Source: Candidatus Woesebacteria bacterium GW2011_GWA1_44_23 (GTDB taxonomy: Bacteria; Patescibacteriota; Microgenomatia; UBA8517). Taken from it: a DNA stretch of 38,234 bases. This document shows, piece after piece, positions 1 to 7,106 of this stretch. The notes below the pieces were generated by a model. The model searched no databases, was not told the origin of the DNA, and was given only the letters and a program-made list of their open reading frames with translations. The translations under genes and the position numbers were made by a program. The DNA is taken from positions 1 through 38,234 of the forward strand of contig LCIL01000008.1 in the NCBI GenBank assembly GCA_001001045.1, given 5' to 3'. Every line of letters begins with the position of its first letter. Position 1 is the first letter of the stretch.

Positions 1-1295
1 CTTCTACGTTCATCTTCGGTTAAACCAATTTTTGTTTCTGTCCCCCCATAGATGTTTTTAGCAAAATAGAGATCACATTCGGTTTTCTGTTTCAAAGATA
101 ACGGCGCCGGTAATTCTTTACTGTGTAATTTTGAAAGGTTTTCTGTTTTGGTGGTACTGGTATACGGAAAATGATAAAGATCAGATAGCTCCGAAGTTGA
201 GAGAATTGGATTACCTACAATATTTAACAATCGATGTTGATATAACCAAAATAACAGATCGTTTATGGCTTTAATTCTTATATATCTCCTCGCTTTTAAT
301 GACTGGTAGCCAGCATTAGTAAACGGTGACAGAGCTGCCAGAAAGCCTTTTTCGATTGTTGACCTATTCGAATATGAATTTGAGACTGTTAAAAGCCTCA
401 AGGAAGCGGTGAATAACTGCTGGTCAGTTTTCTGTTTGATTTGAGTTTCAATGATATCCCGATATGTACTGTCCGGTAATTTTGTTTTCAACGACATTAT
501 CGGCAGGACTGGCCCTTCCCGTCCGAGAGTCACTATCCAAATCCCAAAGGGACTGGCGACTTGTAATTCAGAAAGGACATCTTTATCACCTAGGAAAAGT
601 CCCCGTAACCGTCCAATAACCCGAGTTGTACCTCTGTTTATGGGCGAAACCACCATTTGCACTGCCACCATTTCATTTTCGGATAGCTTTGTCATGGCTC
701 CGGTGACATAGGCAATCGGATCGTATTCTTCAAGGTTATCTTGTTTTTTCAACGGAAAGACAAAATGTTTGGCTAAACGAATATCAATAACATGACCATG
801 TGTACCGTTTTTCAAATAATCATCAGCTTCTTTAACTTGGATACCTGGTAAATAAGCAATCAGATTTTTCTTGATTATTTGAGCGTCATCGACTGAAACC
901 CGCAGGATATACCGGATACCTTTGTCTTTAGTGGAAACAATTTCAAAAGCATATGACTTGGAGACGTCGAATAATCGGAGTATCCAAGAACGCTGGCGCA
1001 GCAGTCCATGGACAGAGGTAAATAGTTGAGCAGTGGTAAATGAGCTTTGTTCCGTACTTGTCGGTGGTGAAACTTCAAATATTTGTGTTGGTTTATTTGA
1101 TTCTTTCCAAAACAAATAAAGCTTAACGGAAAGACAGATAATCCAAAGAATAAAAAACGCAATAATAAGCCAAATCAGATATGGCAAATAAGTAGTAACA
1201 AAATGAGACAAAACCAGAAAATAGGGACTTAATGAATGGCTATAACCAACAAATTCTTTCTGGAGGATTTTAAGAACGATATTATTTTTCAGCAT
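1..1295 (-). CDS. Type IV secretion / conjugation ATPase, N-terminal part (runs off the left edge)
   Basis: The reading frame is open from the ATG at 1295 to the left window edge, giving about 431 residues with no stop. Residues 20-65 contain one or two hydrophobic segments, followed by a soluble region with 'TTAQLFTSVHGLLRQRSW', 'VASPFGIWIV' and 'LSDLYHFPYTSTTKTENL'. This arrangement is typical of the membrane-anchored N-terminal region that precedes the FtsK/VirD4/HerA-type ATPase core in CPR conjugation proteins. The frame ends in 'GLTEDERR', which in such proteins comes just before the Walker A loop, so the ATPase core should lie outside the window. An in-frame ATG at 1322 is an alternative start. 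The gene is divergent from the recombinase operon and belongs to the same mobile element. The family call is from memory of similar proteins; the missing Walker motifs limit confidence. Confidence 0.65.
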   Translation of the reverse strand, partial: MLKNNIVLKILQKEFVGYSHSLSPYFLVLSHFVTTYLPYLIWLIIAFFILWIICLSVKLYLFWKESNKPTQIFEVSPPTSTEQSSFTTAQLFTSVHGLLRQRSWILRLFDVSKSYAFEIVSTKDKGIRYILRVSVDDAQIIKKNLIAYLPGIQVKEADDYLKNGTHGHVIDIRLAKHFVFPLKKQDNLEEYDPIAYVTGAMTKLSENEMVAVQMVVSPINRGTTRVIGRLRGLFLGDKDVLSELQVASPFGIWIVTLGREGPVLPIMSLKTKLPDSTYRDIIETQIKQKTDQQLFTASLRLLTVSNSYSNRSTIEKGFLAALSPFTNAGYQSLKARRYIRIKAINDLLFWLYQHRLLNIVGNPILSTSELSDLYHFPYTSTTKTENLSKLHSKELPAPLSLKQKTECDLYFAKNIYGGTETKIGLTEDERR

Positions 1296-1399
1296 AACTA
1301 CCCATGTTTGGGCAGTTAGCATCACCTATTTGACGTTGCACGAATAATACTCCACATAATGATTTTCTGCAAAGTGGTCAGCTTCAAGATGTGCTTGAC

Positions 1400-1440
1400 A
1401 CTATAAATATAATGATATAGACTATAAATATATTGATAGT
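1400..1440 (+). repeat. Tandem 20-21 bp AT-rich repeat directly before the recombinase operon
   Basis: Two adjacent copies, 1400-1420 and 1421-1440, share ACTATAAATAT followed by AATGATATAG or ATTGATAGT. The second copy ends on the base before the ATG at 1441. Each copy contains a -10-like hexamer (TATAAT 1408-1413, TATATT 1429-1434), and a TTGACA lies at 1395-1400. The repeat sits between the divergent ATPase and recombinase genes and may be an operator, a double promoter, or both (inference). Confidence 0.6.
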
Positions 1441-1806
1441 ATGCCCACTATGTTAAGCGAAATAGAGCCAAATCAAGTAGTTACAGAACAACAAATACTT
1501 CTCCCTGTAGCCCAAATAATAGATGGTTCTTCATATAAACCAACACAAGCGAGAGTGATAGGCACATTTCCCACATCTGCAAAATCCATACAGGATTTAT
1601 TTCCCGAACAAGAGTATGAAGAGAAGAGTATACAACTAGCCAAAAAGGCTCTTGGATCGCTTTCGACTGAGTTTTCAGCTGAACAATTGAAAACCGTTAT
1701 TACCGAAGTGGAATTTCTTACAGAGAGTTGGCTTGACGAATTTGAACGGCAAATTTTCAAAGGCTCGACATTACAAGAATTACTTCATGAGAAAGGAGGC
1801 AAATGA
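1441..1806 (+). CDS. Small hypothetical protein in operon with the serine recombinase
   Basis: A 121-residue acidic, mostly soluble protein with no motif I recognise. The C-terminal half is predicted helical (about residues 55-115). Its stop overlaps the recombinase start by four bases (ATGA at 1803-1806), so the two are almost certainly co-transcribed and translationally coupled. A TATATT hexamer ends six bases before the ATG and there is no ribosome-binding site, matching the leaderless pattern seen across the window. By position it could be a partner or regulator of the recombinase, for example a directionality or repressor factor. That is inference only. Confidence 0.6.
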   Translation: MPTMLSEIEPNQVVTEQQILLPVAQIIDGSSYKPTQARVIGTFPTSAKSIQDLFPEQEYEEKSIQLAKKALGSLSTEFSAEQLKTVITEVEFLTESWLDEFERQIFKGSTLQELLHEKGGK

Positions 1807-3338
1807 AATCTGATAACCATATTTATGCAGACGGAAAACTAGCAGTACTTTATCTTCGTGTGTCCACAGAAGAACAAGTCGATAATTTTTCTTTAGGCAC
1901 GCAAGAAGAAATTTGTAAAAAAGAAGCAGAAAAACGCGGCTACCAGGTGATCGAAATTTTCCGAGAAGAGGGCAGATCTGCTAAAAGCATCACAGGCAGA
2001 CCCGTGCTCATTCAACTTCTTGAATATTGTCGAAAACATAAACACGCTGTACAAGCAGTGTTCGTTTATCGTCTTGACCGCGTATCCCGTATCACTGCTG
2101 ATTATTTAGCCATTCGAAAGAAACTAACCGAAAATGGAGTTACCATACTATCCGCTACCGAACCGACCGGAGATAGCCCAACCGAAAAACTGGTTGAGAC
2201 TATTCTTGCCGGATTTGCTCAGCTTGATAACGACATACGAAGCGAGAGGTCAAGAAACGGTCTTAAGGCACGTTTTCTTTCCGGCATGGTTGTTACTGGC
2301 CAAGTTCCATTGGGTTACGCTGTTCAGGCAGGGTACGCAGTTAAAAATACAACCAATTGGGATTTAATGAAAAAAGCCTGGGATCTCATGGCCACAGGGA
2401 CAAAAAGTCTTCAGGAAATGGCAAATCTCATGAATGAGTGGGGACTAAAGGAACATCGGGGTAATAGAGAATTTATTATCAGAGCCCAACGCGTCGACGT
2501 CTTATTCAGAAACAAATTTTACGTGGGAGTTATCACCTCCAAAACATATCTTGAGGAAGTAAAAGGACAGCATGTGCCCATGATCACAGAGGAACAATAT
2601 TATCGCGTACAAGCCATTATAGACGGTAGAAATCCCAATAAGGTGGCTTTGGCTAAACGGAATCACAATAACCCCGACTTCCCGCTACGCCGAATCGTTC
2701 GGTGTGGAGTTTGCGGTCTGGGAATGACAGGCGGTTGGAGCAAGGGCAGAAATGCTCGCTATGCATATTATCGTTGCGGCGGTGTATGTAAAGGCATTGC
2801 CGCAAAGTCAGAAATACTCGAAAGTTCAGTTGTTCAAACACTTAAACAAATAACACCCAAAAAGGAATGTCTTGATCTTTTTATTGCGTTTCTTTACCGG
2901 ACATACCACGAAAGATTATCGAGATTACAAAAAATCAAAAGCGCTGCTGATCAGGAAATTGCTACATTAAAAGCTCTTAGAAAGACTTTAGTTGAGAAAA
3001 ATCTAGCCGGTGTCTATTCCGATGAGGTATATAAAGAGCAAAACGCTGTTATTGAAGACCGAATGACAAAAGCTCAAGTCGTCAAAGACGACGCCACGAT
3101 TGATAAATACAACATCAACGATGTAACGACTTTTATACGAACATTACTTGCTGATTTAGGGGAAACATACAAACGCTCGAACCTAAGTCAGATAAAAGTA
3201 CTCTTGGGTTCAATATTTCCGTCCGGACTGGCTTGGAGACAAAATGGTACATTGAACCACCAGATTAGCCCGATTTATCAATCTATTTGCACCTTTAACA
3301 ACGGTGCCATCTCCTCTTGTGCCAAGGGCGGGAGTTGA
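1803..3338 (+). CDS. Large serine recombinase (site-specific integrase)
   Basis: A 511-residue large serine recombinase. The resolvase domain begins near residue 13 with 'VLYLRVSTEEQ', giving nucleophile Ser21, and continues with 'FVYRLDRVSR' around residue 88. A Recombinase domain follows (about 165-280), then a zinc ribbon with 'CGVCG' and a second cysteine pair near 'YYRCGGVC' (about 300-335). A coiled coil occupies roughly 370-430. A strong AGGAGG ribosome-binding site is three bases from the ATG. The family integrates and excises mobile DNA by serine-linked double-strand cleavage. The last codons (3320-3338) are inside the 3' end of the tRNA-Leu gene on the opposite strand, so the C-terminus 'CAKGGS' is encoded by the attachment site itself. 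Base composition is more AT-rich than in the housekeeping genes to the right. Confidence 0.93.
   Translation: MKSDNHIYADGKLAVLYLRVSTEEQVDNFSLGTQEEICKKEAEKRGYQVIEIFREEGRSAKSITGRPVLIQLLEYCRKHKHAVQAVFVYRLDRVSRITADYLAIRKKLTENGVTILSATEPTGDSPTEKLVETILAGFAQLDNDIRSERSRNGLKARFLSGMVVTGQVPLGYAVQAGYAVKNTTNWDLMKKAWDLMATGTKSLQEMANLMNEWGLKEHRGNREFIIRAQRVDVLFRNKFYVGVITSKTYLEEVKGQHVPMITEEQYYRVQAIIDGRNPNKVALAKRNHNNPDFPLRRIVRCGVCGLGMTGGWSKGRNARYAYYRCGGVCKGIAAKSEILESSVVQTLKQITPKKECLDLFIAFLYRTYHERLSRLQKIKSAADQEIATLKALRKTLVEKNLAGVYSDEVYKEQNAVIEDRMTKAQVVKDDATIDKYNINDVTTFIRTLLADLGETYKRSNLSQIKVLLGSIFPSGLAWRQNGTLNHQISPIYQSICTFNNGAISSCAKGGS
3320..3338. other. Probable attachment-site core (tRNA-Leu 3' end overlapping recombinase stop)
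   Basis: The 3' terminal 19 bases of the tRNA-Leu gene are also the last 19 bases of the recombinase reading frame. Integration at the 3' end of tRNA genes is common for mobile elements, and here the recombinase lies right at the junction. The other att copy should lie to the left of the window; I see no second copy of this sequence inside it. Confidence 0.55.
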
Positions 3339-3403
3339 ACCCGCACGCTCTTTCGAGCACACGCTCCTGAAGCGTGCCTGTCTGCCAATTTCAGCACCTC
3401 GGC
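3320..3403 (-). tRNA. tRNA-Leu(CAG)
   Basis: A class II tRNA of 84 bases read on the minus strand. The 7-bp acceptor stem pairs GCCGAGG with CCTTGGC (one G-U). The anticodon stem CACGC/GCGTG encloses loop TTCAGGA, giving anticodon CAG. A long variable arm (TGCTCGAAAGAGC) and T arm GCGGG-TTCAACT-CCCGC follow. The discriminator base is A, and CCA is not encoded. Its 3' end forms the boundary of the mobile element to the left. Confidence 0.95.
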
Positions 3404-3473
3404 TTGCATGCAATTATATCAAAAGCGTCTCAAACTTGACAGACTGTCTCCTTTTGTGGCATCCTGACAAATA

Positions 3474-4109
3474 ATGGTAAGTGACAGTTTTACGAGAGAA
3501 GAGAATATTGGATTTTGGAAGAATTTAATTTTGGTCACCGCCTTTTTTGTTGTTACTCCGTTGACCCTGGGAATAAGCCTTTATTCTCTTTTTTCCTTTA
3601 AATCCAATACCGCCGCCAGGGAAGTTTTCGATACTGCCAATCTTATTGTCTCCCCACAATCGGGTATAAAGGTGTACGCGTCTCTGCCCACAGTATTTCC
3701 GACAGTCTCCGAGCAGATTTCTTCATCCGACGCCAGGTCCGAGATATTAAGGCAATATATGGAAAACTATGGTTCACCACTTGCCCTCTATTCGGGGCTA
3801 ATTGTCCAAACGGCCGACAAGTATTCACTGGATTTCCGTCTGATTACGGCTATTGCCCAACAAGAGTCCAATATCTGTAAGATAATACCGCCGGGCTCCT
3901 ATAACTGCTGGGGATGGGGTATACACAGCAACGGGTCTTTGGGTTTTAAATCTTTTGATGAAGGCATTGAAGAAGTTTCCAGGGGACTAAGGACGGATTA
4001 CTTAAATAAAGGCTATACCACGGTGAATGAAATCATGGGTAAATACACTCCTCTGAGCAACGGATCCTGGGCTGATGGAGTGAACGAGTTCATGTCCGAA
4101 ATGGAATAA
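3474..4109 (+). CDS. Membrane-anchored lysozyme-like cell-wall hydrolase
   Basis: A 211-residue protein with an N-terminal membrane segment at about residues 15-42 and an outer domain with the lysozyme/glucosaminidase-like pattern. 'LDFRLITAIAQQESN' places the likely catalytic glutamate at residue 131, and 'SYNCWGWGIHSNG' and 'FDEGIEEVSRGL' follow. Such proteins cleave peptidoglycan glycan strands outside the membrane. The gene at 4282 is a clear paralog: both share SPLA-Y, L(D)(F/Y)RL, the ES motif, SYN..GW and a C-terminal KY(T/A)P, so this is a tandem duplication. No Shine-Dalgarno site precedes the ATG. A TTGACA lies at 3436-3441 but I see no well-spaced -10. The substrate bond is not certain from sequence. 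Confidence 0.75.
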   Translation: MVSDSFTREENIGFWKNLILVTAFFVVTPLTLGISLYSLFSFKSNTAAREVFDTANLIVSPQSGIKVYASLPTVFPTVSEQISSSDARSEILRQYMENYGSPLALYSGLIVQTADKYSLDFRLITAIAQQESNICKIIPPGSYNCWGWGIHSNGSLGFKSFDEGIEEVSRGLRTDYLNKGYTTVNEIMGKYTPLSNGSWADGVNEFMSEME

Positions 4110-4141
4110 GGCTTCTAACTATGAGTATGCTCCTATAATAG

Positions 4142-4170
4142 TTGACATACCTATAATTCTATGCTATAGT
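4142..4170 (+). promoter_or_regulatory. Strong sigma70-type promoter of the 4177-4261 RNA
   Basis: TTGACA (4142-4147), an exact 17-base spacer, then TATAGT (4165-4170), preceded by a TG-type extended -10 (ATGC). Transcription should start near 4177. No start codon is close, unlike most promoters in the window, so this one drives an RNA leader. Confidence 0.8.
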
Positions 4171-4176
4171 ACGCGT

Positions 4177-4261
4177 AGATTTCGAGGCTTAGGCATGGAA
4201 ACATGACCCCGGCGTTGAAATACATATTTGGCCCGTCTATTTATAGGCGGGCCTTCTTTTT
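4177..4261 (+). ncRNA. Candidate small RNA or riboswitch-like leader ending in a terminator
   Basis: About 85 bases lie between a strong promoter and a strong intrinsic terminator, and I see no convincing coding sequence in them. The 5' part can fold as a closing helix ATTTC (4179-4183) with GAAAT (4217-4221) around a hairpin GG-CATG-GAAA-CATG-A-CC with a GNRA loop, leaving conserved-looking purine-rich internal loops. The terminator stem then follows. It lies 20 bases before a cell-wall hydrolase gene, so it could be an attenuator that senses a ligand or a free-standing small RNA. I could not match it to a known riboswitch class (c-di-GMP, c-di-AMP, preQ1, fluoride and SRP RNA considered). 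Confidence 0.5.
4230..4261 (+). terminator. Intrinsic terminator before the 4282 hydrolase gene
   Basis: GGCCCG (4230-4235) pairs with CGGGCC (4248-4253). The stem extends inward through T-G and CTA/TAG to about 10 bp with a TTTA loop, followed by TTCTTTTT. It lies upstream of the gene rather than after one, which points to regulated termination or a discrete small RNA. Confidence 0.85.
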
Positions 4262-4281
4262 ACAGCATTTGTTATACGGAC

Positions 4282-4806
4282 ATGAGAAAAATTATCATTT
4301 ATATCCTAATTACAGGATTCTTGCTTTTCCTGTGCACGGTAACCACCCGCGCGCAGGGTGTATCCGATTCTTCCGCATCTCTAAAAATTGCAGCGGCGAA
4401 GGGCGGATTCGATTACCGTGTCGAAAATCTTAGGGAGTTTCTTGAAAAATATAACTCTCCTCTTGCCGTGTACGCAGAGGAATTCGTTACTTATGCCGAC
4501 TTAAACGGTCTTGATTATAGGCTTGTTCCTTCTATTTCGGGTGTGGAATCCACCTTCGGAAAACGCATTCCCGCTGATTCTTATAATGCCTACGGCTGGG
4601 CAAACGGGGAATATAGTTTTACGTCTTGGGAAGATTCGATTGCACATGTTTCCAAGACTTTAAGAATTGCATATATAGATAGGGGTGCTGCCTCCATCGC
4701 AAAAATTGCCAAAAGATACGCCCCTCCTTCCGTAACCTGGGCAGGAAAGGTGACATTCTTTGTCAAAAAAATCGACTTCCTACCTCTAGACTTTGATATA
4801 ATCTAA
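4282..4806 (+). CDS. Secreted lysozyme-like cell-wall hydrolase (paralog of 3474-4109)
   Basis: A 174-residue protein. I choose the ATG at 4282 because it gives a typical signal peptide: charged MRK, a hydrophobic core and a TTRAQ end at about residue 24. The in-frame ATG at 4228 would put the terminator inside the gene. The mature domain carries 'GLDYRLVPSISGVEST' with likely catalytic Glu89, 'SYNAYGWANG' and 'RYAPPSVTW', the same pattern as the neighbour at 3474. It probably acts on peptidoglycan outside the cell. The transcript must pass the terminator at 4230-4261. tRNA-Leu(UAG) begins five bases after the stop codon. Confidence 0.78.
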   Translation: MRKIIIYILITGFLLFLCTVTTRAQGVSDSSASLKIAAAKGGFDYRVENLREFLEKYNSPLAVYAEEFVTYADLNGLDYRLVPSISGVESTFGKRIPADSYNAYGWANGEYSFTSWEDSIAHVSKTLRIAYIDRGAASIAKIAKRYAPPSVTWAGKVTFFVKKIDFLPLDFDII

Positions 4807-4811
4807 GCTGA

Positions 4812-4895
4812 GCCGGGGTGGTGAAACGGTATACACGCTAGGTTTAGGACCTAGTGCCCCTTAAAGGCGTGCAGGTTCGATTCCTGTCCCCGGCA
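4812..4895 (+). tRNA. tRNA-Leu(UAG)
   Basis: A class II tRNA of 84 bases. The acceptor stem pairs GCCGGGG with CCCCGGC. The anticodon stem CTAGG/CCTAG has loop TTTAGGA, giving anticodon TAG. The long variable arm is TGCCCCTTAAAGGCG, and the T arm is GCAGG-TTCGATT-CCTGT. Discriminator A; CCA is not encoded. Confidence 0.95.
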
Positions 4896-4947
4896 CAGAT
4901 TACGGGTGGATTTAATATAATCCGATAAATTTGTGCTAATATTAATC

Positions 4948-5070
4948 ATGGAGTCAAAATCTCTTCATATCAATAAAGTCACCCGTTCAACACTCGAGCA
5001 CGTTCTTTTTATGATAATCCCGGTTTTGGTCTTTTTGGCCGCTTTGGTCATCTTTTTAAAATATGTTTAA
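4948..5070 (+). CDS. 40-residue small membrane protein overlapping the DUF192 gene
   Basis: A short frame with a charged N-terminus (MESKSLHINKVTRS) and one membrane helix (about residues 20-38, 'FMIIPVLVFLAALVIFLKYV'). Its last eight bases overlap the start of the DUF192 gene at 5063, so the two are likely co-translated. A TAATAT hexamer with a TGC extension (4937-4942) ends five bases before the ATG, matching the leaderless promoter pattern; this supports it as a real gene. Function unknown. Confidence 0.65.
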   Translation: MESKSLHINKVTRSTLEHVLFMIIPVLVFLAALVIFLKYV

Positions 5071-5569
5071 GCATATAATCCTTCCGATATTGGGGGTATT
5101 GGTGTTTATAGTGGTTGTCGGACTTCTGGTTAGGAAATCCGGCTCGCCGGGACTGACAAATATTTTTATTCCCAAGCCGACTGGCGGTCCGGTAAAGACA
5201 ATAACGGTAAGTGCGGCCAAAATTGACGTACAGATCGCGGATACGGCGGAAAAGAGGGTGGCCGGTCTTTCGGGTGTCACCTCTCTGAAAGAGAACGAGG
5301 GAATGCTTTTCGTTTTTGACGCAAAGGGAGTTACCCCGCTTTTCTGGATGAAGGGCATGCTCATTCCGCTCGATCTGATCTGGATCGGCGACGGAAAAAT
5401 TGTCAAGATAGATAAAAACATCCCGATACCTCCTCCCGGCACCCCTGATGTCAATCTGCAAACCTATTCTCCGGGGGCCCCTGTTGACTACGTGCTTGAG
5501 GTTAATGCGGGATTTTCGGATAGAAATAGCGTCAACGTGGAAGACGACGTCGACCTATCCGGTATTTAG
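5063..5569 (+). CDS. Membrane-anchored DUF192 family protein
   Basis: A 168-residue protein with one N-terminal membrane helix (about 5-24) and an extracytoplasmic DUF192 domain (about 48-158). The family pattern is visible: 'KRVAGLSGV', 'GMLFVFDAKG', 'FWMKGMLIPLDLIWI', 'GKIVKID' and a C-terminal 'VDYVLEVNAGF'. The family is widespread and its biochemical role is not settled. The gene follows a small membrane peptide with which it overlaps, and it converges on the polymerase gene with a 15-base overlap. Confidence 0.88.
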   Translation: MFKHIILPILGVLVFIVVVGLLVRKSGSPGLTNIFIPKPTGGPVKTITVSAAKIDVQIADTAEKRVAGLSGVTSLKENEGMLFVFDAKGVTPLFWMKGMLIPLDLIWIGDGKIVKIDKNIPIPPPGTPDVNLQTYSPGAPVDYVLEVNAGFSDRNSVNVEDDVDLSGI

Positions 5570-6802
5570 GCTGAATTCCTCCAGTTCTTTGATTCCTCCA
5601 AAAGCGATCCTGTCAATTACCGTTTGCGCCCCTCCGAAGCTTCTGGCAGATCCGACACTGAAACTTCCCCATCTTTCGTTTATGCCATCAACTGCCCTGG
5701 TAAGGTTTTGCTTCTTGCCCATGTCTTCAAAGAATTCAAGCTGGAGTGAATCCGCCCGCGTCAATCCAAAACAGGAAACGGCGATATTAAGAACGGGGGA
5801 AGCGGGGGCCGCTTCGATTAAAAGCCTGAATGCTGGTTTGTAAAAGTCCCTTGAATCAAACTGAGGTTGAGGAAGCCTTCTGCCCCTGTGCCACCAGGAG
5901 CCGTTTTTAAAGATCAGCATAAGGTGGATGCCCGAAGCTTTGTATCCCGCCCCTCTCAGCCTGCTACACATCTTCTCCGTAAGTCTGGCGAGGATGGGGG
6001 AAAGTTCCTCAATTCTTGAGAGATTCCTGCCCAAGGCCACGGAATTCCCGTAGCTTCTTCTCCCGAATTCCGTACTGTCAATCTCGTAGCCGGATAAACG
6101 TGCGTTCCAGTAAAAACCGGTGATTGAATGAAAAGCGGCTCTAAGCTTCCAAACGGGGGCTTCATAAAAATCGAGAACCGAGTAAATTCCCATTCCGTTA
6201 AGACGCGCCGCATTCCTTCCCTTTATACCGGTCAGGTCGGTAAGTTTTAACCCGGAATATACATCCAAAAAATTATCTTTATTTATCTCATCGAGCCCGT
6301 CGGGTTTTTTTAATCCCGCCGCAATTTTGGCCAGGTATCTATTGGGGGCCATCCCGATGGAGACGGTAAGCCAATTTCCAATCTCACTTTTTATCCTTTG
6401 TTTTATCTCCCGGGCAACGGACTTTAACGGGGTCTTTTTAAGGGGCAGGTAATCCGCCATATTCAAAACAAACTCGTCGATAGATTTAGGGGAAAAGTCG
6501 GCGGTGTAATCTGAAACGAGTTTCCGGAGTTTCAAGTGTACATTTCTGTATTTCCAGGGGTCGGGGGAAAGTACCACCAGTTTGGGATAAAGACTGCGCG
6601 CGTCTCCGACCCTCATCCCGGTTTTAATTCCCAGGCGTTTAGCCTCCACGGAGGCAGCCAAAATACAGCCCCGGGGAGTCGTAAAGGCCGCAACGGCAAC
6701 GGGCTTTCCCCTTAAACGCGGGTTTGCCTGCTGCTCCACGCTCGCAAAACAGGAATTAAGATCAATGTGCATGACCCCCGAAGGCAGGGGATTAAATTCC
6801 AT
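5555..6802 (-). CDS. dinB: Y-family DNA polymerase (Pol IV/DinB or UmuC type)
   Basis: A 415-residue translesion polymerase. 'MHIDLNSCFASVEQQ' carries the first metal-binding aspartate (Asp14). The second catalytic block is 'KSIDEFVL' with Asp109-Glu110, which differs slightly from the usual SIDEAYLD. A fingers signature 'PRGCILAAS' lies at 43-51 and a helix-hairpin-helix 'LTGIKGRNAARLNGMGI' near 195. The C-terminal half is the little-finger domain. Its role is error-prone bypass of lesions. Its start lies inside the end of the small gene at 6792-7025 (11-base overlap), indicating an operon. I use dinB as the best-fitting symbol; UmuC-like membership is possible. Confidence 0.88.
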   Translation of the reverse strand: MEFNPLPSGVMHIDLNSCFASVEQQANPRLRGKPVAVAAFTTPRGCILAASVEAKRLGIKTGMRVGDARSLYPKLVVLSPDPWKYRNVHLKLRKLVSDYTADFSPKSIDEFVLNMADYLPLKKTPLKSVAREIKQRIKSEIGNWLTVSIGMAPNRYLAKIAAGLKKPDGLDEINKDNFLDVYSGLKLTDLTGIKGRNAARLNGMGIYSVLDFYEAPVWKLRAAFHSITGFYWNARLSGYEIDSTEFGRRSYGNSVALGRNLSRIEELSPILARLTEKMCSRLRGAGYKASGIHLMLIFKNGSWWHRGRRLPQPQFDSRDFYKPAFRLLIEAAPASPVLNIAVSCFGLTRADSLQLEFFEDMGKKQNLTRAVDGINERWGSFSVGSARSFGGAQTVIDRIAFGGIKELEEFSLNTG

Positions 6803-7025
6803 TTTCCACCTCCAGAAGGCGCCAACCCAAAGTTTCCGTGTTGAAGCTAAGTTTCATGTATAGGGTTTCCGTATTAACCGAAAACAGGTGATAAAGAATA
6901 CGACCTTCGCGGAGGGTGTAGTGGAACCCCACTTCTTGGATTTTGTAGATACAAAGCTTCCACTGGACCCATTTCGGAGCATCGCTCATTCCGACTTTTA
7001 CCTTTTCGTTTACCGCCACCACCAT
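6792..7025 (-). CDS. Small hypothetical protein preceding the Y-family polymerase
   Basis: A 77-residue soluble protein, rich in Trp/Tyr/Lys, with a short internal repeat: 'NTETLYMKLSF' is followed by 'NTETLGWRLLE'. Its last 11 bases overlap the polymerase start, so it is the first gene of that operon and may be an accessory factor (inference). There is no Shine-Dalgarno site; a TAAAAC hexamer ends five bases before the ATG. No family recognised. Confidence 0.65.
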   Translation of the reverse strand: MVVAVNEKVKVGMSDAPKWVQWKLCIYKIQEVGFHYTLREGRILYHLFSVNTETLYMKLSFNTETLGWRLLEVENGI

Positions 7026-7106
7026 GATTAGTTTTACACCCGAATAAAATACGAAGTCAAATATATCTTTCTGTTACAAGTCCCGTTTTTATGCTAGAGT
7101 ATATGT

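Noticed and set aside
451-711. Open frame of 86 codons on the plus strand
   Set aside because: It lies antisense inside the ATPase gene, which is open over its whole length, and has no promoter or ribosome-binding signal.
875-1162. 95-codon minus-strand frame
   Set aside because: It is an out-of-frame shadow within the N-terminal part of the ATPase gene; the ATPase frame itself is continuous through it.
1400-1440. CRISPR-like repeat
   Set aside because: Only two directly adjacent units without spacers; no cas genes.
5048-5461. Two overlapping minus-strand frames of more than 130 codons
   Set aside because: They are antisense to the DUF192 gene, whose family motifs are clear on the plus strand.
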